Below, in pieces: positions 34,751-38,107 of a DNA stretch of 38,107 nucleotides. The DNA lies in assembly GCA_021464525.1 (NCBI GenBank), contig JADRCO010000311.1, forward strand, positions 1-38,107. Reading direction: 5' to 3'. Numbering within the stretch: the first letter of the stretch is position 1; every line of letters begins with the position of its first letter. This DNA is from Rhizophagus sp. LPA8_4_AMF (Eukaryota > Glomeromycota > Glomeromycetes > Glomerales > Glomeraceae). A program made the position numbers and the translations under genes. Under the pieces are notes generated by a model that was not told the DNA's origin, made no database searches, and saw only the letters and a list, made by a program, of their open reading frames with translations.

Positions 34751-35078
34751 TACGAAACGACTTTAAAATAGATCCTGCTTTATGAGACATAAAATTTACG
34801 TGAAATGAACATCAAACGTACCAAAATATGATTTACTCATATCAAGTATTTATAAAATTATAAATGGTACCGACTAAGTTCGTCCGCCAGTAATTATTTT
34901 CTTAAAAATTTTTTCCGCAGCAGATCGACATTTGTCCATTTACCAAATAATTAGTAAATAATACAATAAATAAAATAAATAATATGAAATCGATAACAGA
35001 ACAACCTTGGATTAGAATTATTCTGCGTACTTGAATAAATTGTTTATTTTAAATAAACAAATTTTAATTCTCCTTCAA

Positions 35079-35194
35079 GTTACGGCCATACACAGTGAAA
35101 AGCACCGGAACCCGTCCGATCTCCGAAGTTAAGCCACTGATGGCCCAGTCAGTACTACGGTTGGGGACAACGTGGGAATACTGGGTGCTGTAAC
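35079..35194 (+). rRNA. 5S ribosomal RNA
   Basis: The full-length 116-nt gene begins GTTACGGCCATAC and ends GGGTGCTGTAAC, so the 5' and 3' ends pair (GTTAC/GTAAC) to close helix I. Conserved interior words include AAAGCACCG, CCGTCCGATC and GAAGTTAAGCC. It is a solitary copy outside any visible rDNA array. No compensating defects are seen, so it is likely functional. Confidence 0.95.
35127..35170 (+). promoter_or_regulatory. Internal pol III control region of the 5S gene
   Basis: The box A-like AGTTAAGCCACTGATG (35127-35142) and the box C-like TACTACGGTTGGGGACAA (35153-35170) sit at the expected places inside the 5S gene, where TFIIIA binds. Confidence 0.7.
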
Positions 35195-35196
35195 TC

Positions 35197-35209
35197 TTTT
35201 TTTTTTTTT
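35197..35209 (+). terminator. Pol III T-tract terminator
   Basis: An uninterrupted run of 13 T begins 3 nt after the 5S 3' end, a standard RNA polymerase III terminator. Confidence 0.9.
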
Positions 35210-35214
35210 CCGCC

Positions 35215-35895
35215 GAAAATTCTAATTATAACAGAAAACGTTAAGATTTCTGGAATTTTTTTAATAACATTCTGCATTTTTTAACATACTTTCTATTATG
35301 TATTTTAACCATTTATTTGTTTATTTTATTTTATTTATTTTCAAAGAAAACCGTACAAGATTCTGCTATTTCATTGTTACCATTTTTGTTTAAACAGTAG
35401 GCACATACTTATTCTCTTTTAATTATGAAAATAAAAATGTATACCGTATATAAAAACGCTCATATCATTATAAATGAAAGAACGTTATGAAAAACAAATT
35501 TCTTTTCGTTCTTCAAGAAATGAAAATTATATTAAATATAGTTACTACAATGCTTATTTTAAGTTTCTAATTTTGACTTCGGAAAATTGAAACAAAGACT
35601 TGATTGAATGAGTGCGATTGGTTACACAAACAACAATTGTGCAGCCAAATATAAAGAACGACTTTGTTTTTTATATTTAAAACAAAGCAATTTTTTTTGT
35701 TTCAATATGAACATTAATTAAATGAAAATCCATAAAATGACGCAGTTTGGCGAGTCTTTATATTACAATTTACAACAAATAATTAAAAAAAAAAATTTTT
35801 GTTAAAATAATATATAATAAAATTATATATATACACTTTAACATTTCAAACTTGCACTTGATAAAAAAATTTAAATTTTTACACTTATTTATCAA
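35215..35895. other. Gene-free stretch
   Basis: AT-rich DNA between the 5S gene and the F-box relic. No coding segment is seen. Confidence 0.6.
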
Positions 35896-35901
35896 TTTCA
35901 A

Positions 35902-37188
35902 ATGGCATCATTTTTACCAATAGAATGCCTAGAAAATATATTTTTATACCTTACTAATAGAATTTATCGAATTTCCACTGCTGATAGTAAAAGGAGATTT
36001 ACGTTCTTGTACGTTAGTTCAACACCAATCTTATATGCATATCCATTTCCAAGTTATTGTCGAAACGCTCCAGAGTTAGCATTTTCTTATATTAGATTGT
36101 TTCGTACCCTATTAAGTTGTACTCCTAAATCGGAAATTGCACTGATAATCATATCAATCCAACATTTAATTATATCACTTTTATTCGTGGTTTAAATTTT
36201 GATCTAGAAATTTTAGATCAATTAAATTCTTACAAAAAATTATGGGTACCACTTTTGTTTTAAATAATATAAAAAAAGATCAAATTCCAAAAATATCATC
36301 CTTAATTTTTAAATAATCTTGCAAAATCCTTGAGTACACATTGTAAGAAAACTTGAGATTTTTTGAATTCTCAACATATGATGACGGGTTTGAATCAACT
36401 AATTCAGTTTTCTTCAACTACTTTAAATAAATTAATAATAAATTATCAAAAGTTAAATGAACAGGATTGTCAATCATTATTAAAACAAATTCCACTTCAC
36501 TTAAAATCATTAATTCATTTAGATCTAACTGAAATTTATCCAGATGAGTTGATTCTTATATTTAAATCATGTACTCAATTAGTTTATCTTAGTACCGTAA
36601 ACGGTTGACTAAGATACTCGGGTATAATACAAATTCAAGAATTTTAGAGGGTACTATACTATAGGGGATACTTTGGTCTAGGGGGGGGGGTACAAGATTT
36701 GTTGGGTATGGACTAAATAAAAAAAGGTTATTTACAATTTATAATACTTTATAAAGTATAATACCCCCGGGTACCATACAAATTACATGAAAGAATTTTT
36801 GAACTCTTCATGTATAATACTCGGGTCTTCTACACCAAATTTATGGGTATGGTACAATACTATGGGCGGTACTTTAGTCAACCGTTTACGGTACAATATT
36901 AAGAAATGATATATCTTGGACTGGAGTAAAATTTAAAAATTTAGGCGAATCAATCCCTAAAAATTTACAAAAGATTCAATTTAAAGATGTGTTTGATCGA
37001 TATTTAAAGTTAATTACTTGGAATTCTTCTTTGAAGAGTGTTTAAATAATAATAGTAAATTAAAATATTTAGAAATTATTGGATGGAGTAAAATCGGTCA
37101 AAAGTATTTTGATGTTGCTAATAAATTTGGTATACAATTAATTGATAAAAGTGATGAATGGCAATATCTATATAGATATTTAAAGTAA
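35902..37188 (+). pseudogene. F-box protein pseudogene, frameshifted and MITE-interrupted
   Basis: It starts with an F-box N-terminus (MASFLPIECLENIFLYL), a type abundant in arbuscular mycorrhizal fungi. The usual middle of the F-box is corrupted (TNRIYR..STADSKRR), then PFPSYCRNAPELAFSYIR and LLSCTPKSEIAL follow. A frame change near 36145 leads to NPTFNYITFIRGLNFDLEIL and a stop at about 36260. The C-terminal part resumes at 36363 with LRR-like leucine-rich sequence (LKSLIHLDLTEIYPDELI). It is cut at LVYLS by the MITE at 36595-36891 and continues in the same frame after it (STILRNDISWTGVKFKNLG). A last frame change near 37020 leads to FEECLNNNSKLKYLEIIGW and a TAA at 37186-37188. The parent would have bound SCF ubiquitin ligases; this copy cannot. 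Confidence 0.8.
36595..36891. mobile_element. Tc1/mariner-type MITE with TA target duplication
   Basis: The 297-nt element has perfect terminal inverted repeats CCGTAAACGGTTGACTAA, continuing imperfectly inwards. It is flanked by TA at 36593-36594 and 36892-36893. It has no coding capacity, and a run of ten G lies near 36681-36690. Removing the element and one TA restores the reading frame of the host F-box relic exactly. Confidence 0.9.
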
Positions 37189-37395
37189 ATCATAACAAAA
37201 TTGTAAAATTTATCTCTTAATTAAATAAATTAATAATAAATTATTATTTAGTATTAGCTAAAAAAAATTGTCATATATAAAAAGTGGTCTAAAATAAAAA
37301 TAAAAAAAATCTTTTATGAACAGACTAATCTCTTTCATGTTTCTTATTATTAATGCTGGTGAATTTTTGAGTACGATACAGCTGTTATTATTGTT

Positions 37396-37490
37396 GTAGA
37401 AATCGTCCCATCGGCCTAAATTATTGGCCCATTCTAATAATGCCTTAAAACTGTACCAGCGATGATCTCCTAATTTGGGCCGATGATGAA
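37396..37490. mobile_element. Foldback MITE, shorter inverted relative
   Basis: It shares GTCCCATCGGCCTAAATTA, CTTAAAACTGTACCAGCGAT and AATTTGGGCCGATG with 28997-29127 in reverse orientation. The outer AAACCATGTCC part is missing on both sides. It abuts DR2 directly. Confidence 0.7.
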
Positions 37491-37493
37491 GAT

Positions 37494-38107
37494 TAATACG
37501 TAATGAAGATTGCATGTTGATAGATCTTTCTGAATAGTAAGAAAGAAACGTCATAAATTTTTTCGTCCATAAACTTCTTTTTAAATTTTTTTTTGCAGCT
37601 CAATAAAAGGACTCTTTAATCTTTATGCATTGAACATATTTGTTTTAATTAGAAATCATATTTTAGAGTTACGATAATATATATATATATCCAGTATTTT
37701 ATCCGATTCTTAATTATTTTATTTGCATTTGTGTATTTTTTTTTTCATTTATCTTTTAAAAAATTAGAACTATATCTTCGAAAGAAACGACAAAAAAAAA
37801 AGTAATTTTTTCTTGTTGTACATTTTTGGTTATATTTCTTATTATTACGTGTGAGGTTGTTAAAAGACGATGGTTTTGATTTACACCTACAATAACAATT
37901 TTATTATTTATAAATTAACTTCTGTTATCTTAATATCAAGAATAATCCGGCGGCAGAAAATTCTTCTTATAATCGAAAATCTATATCGGTTAATCACGAA
38001 CTTAAATTTATAATATCATAATAATAAAATTTGATTTTGGCTTAAGAAAGGTTTTCAAATCGATTATTACAAAATCATTTATTGAGTTCTAATCGTAATG
38101 AGTCATG
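37494..38107 (-). repeat. Inverted copy of the paralog 3' flank, cut by the window end
   Basis: Reverse complement of 18894-19498, including DR2 (37494-37620), with small indels. The last base matches 18894, only about 240 nt downstream of the left paralog's stop codon. The block continues past the window, so its other boundary is unseen. Confidence 0.8.

Noticed and set aside
37258..37554. Minus-strand 98-codon frame
   Set aside because: It runs through DR2 and the foldback element, so its sequence is explained by these repeats.
1..38107. tRNA genes and CRISPR arrays
   Set aside because: I found no cloverleaf with A and B box words and no regularly spaced direct repeats with unique spacers. 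The only tandem array is the 21-bp minisatellite.

Overview
The window looks like nuclear DNA of an arbuscular mycorrhizal fungus (Glomeromycotina, Rhizophagus-like). The evidence is very AT-rich intergenic DNA full of poly-A/T runs, coding islands split by short GT-AG introns of about 70-100 nt, a tyrosine-kinase-like kinase with the CxxC-x9-CxxC leader common in Rhizophagus kinases, an F-box relic of the type expanded in these fungi, a solitary 5S rRNA gene outside any rDNA array, and many small palindromic transposon relics. The species is an inference; no rDNA spacer or marker gene is present.

Layout. 1-4380: AT-rich DNA with no intact gene, including a degraded coding remnant at about 2240-4130. 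4382-6774: a four-exon gene in which an alkaline-phosphatase-superfamily phosphodiesterase domain is joined in frame to a zinc-ribbon plus protein kinase. This is the most striking gene here. 9110-10294: a three-exon seven-helix membrane protein. 12766-12989: a candidate 42-residue Cys/His-rich peptide whose start codon lies on a 4-nt exon.

15258-25645: a large imperfect inverted repeat (arms about 3.3-3.9 kb, spacer about 3.2 kb). Each arm carries an intact seven-exon, 353-residue multi-pass membrane protein gene, 17088-18653 (+) and 22845-24396 (-), facing tail to tail. The left arm has gained a terminal-inverted-repeat element with a solo LTR nested in it. The right arm has gained a minisatellite just upstream of its gene. 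The last 614 bases of the window are an inverted copy of the DNA downstream of the left gene, so a third paralog may start just outside the window.

26.4-30.3 kb: relics, namely a frameshifted basic-protein fragment with a poly-A end, a zinc-finger-like pseudogene, palindromic MITEs and a 37-codon reading frame ending in a CaaX box. 33165-34055: an intact single-exon four-helix membrane protein with a PPPPY motif. 35079-35194: the 5S rRNA gene with its pol III terminator. 35902-37188: an F-box pseudogene carrying frameshifts and a clean TA-flanked MITE.

No operon-like organisation is expected. The genes look independent except for the paralog pair. Splice models, residue positions and repeat boundaries were read by eye; similarity levels are estimates and no database was searched.
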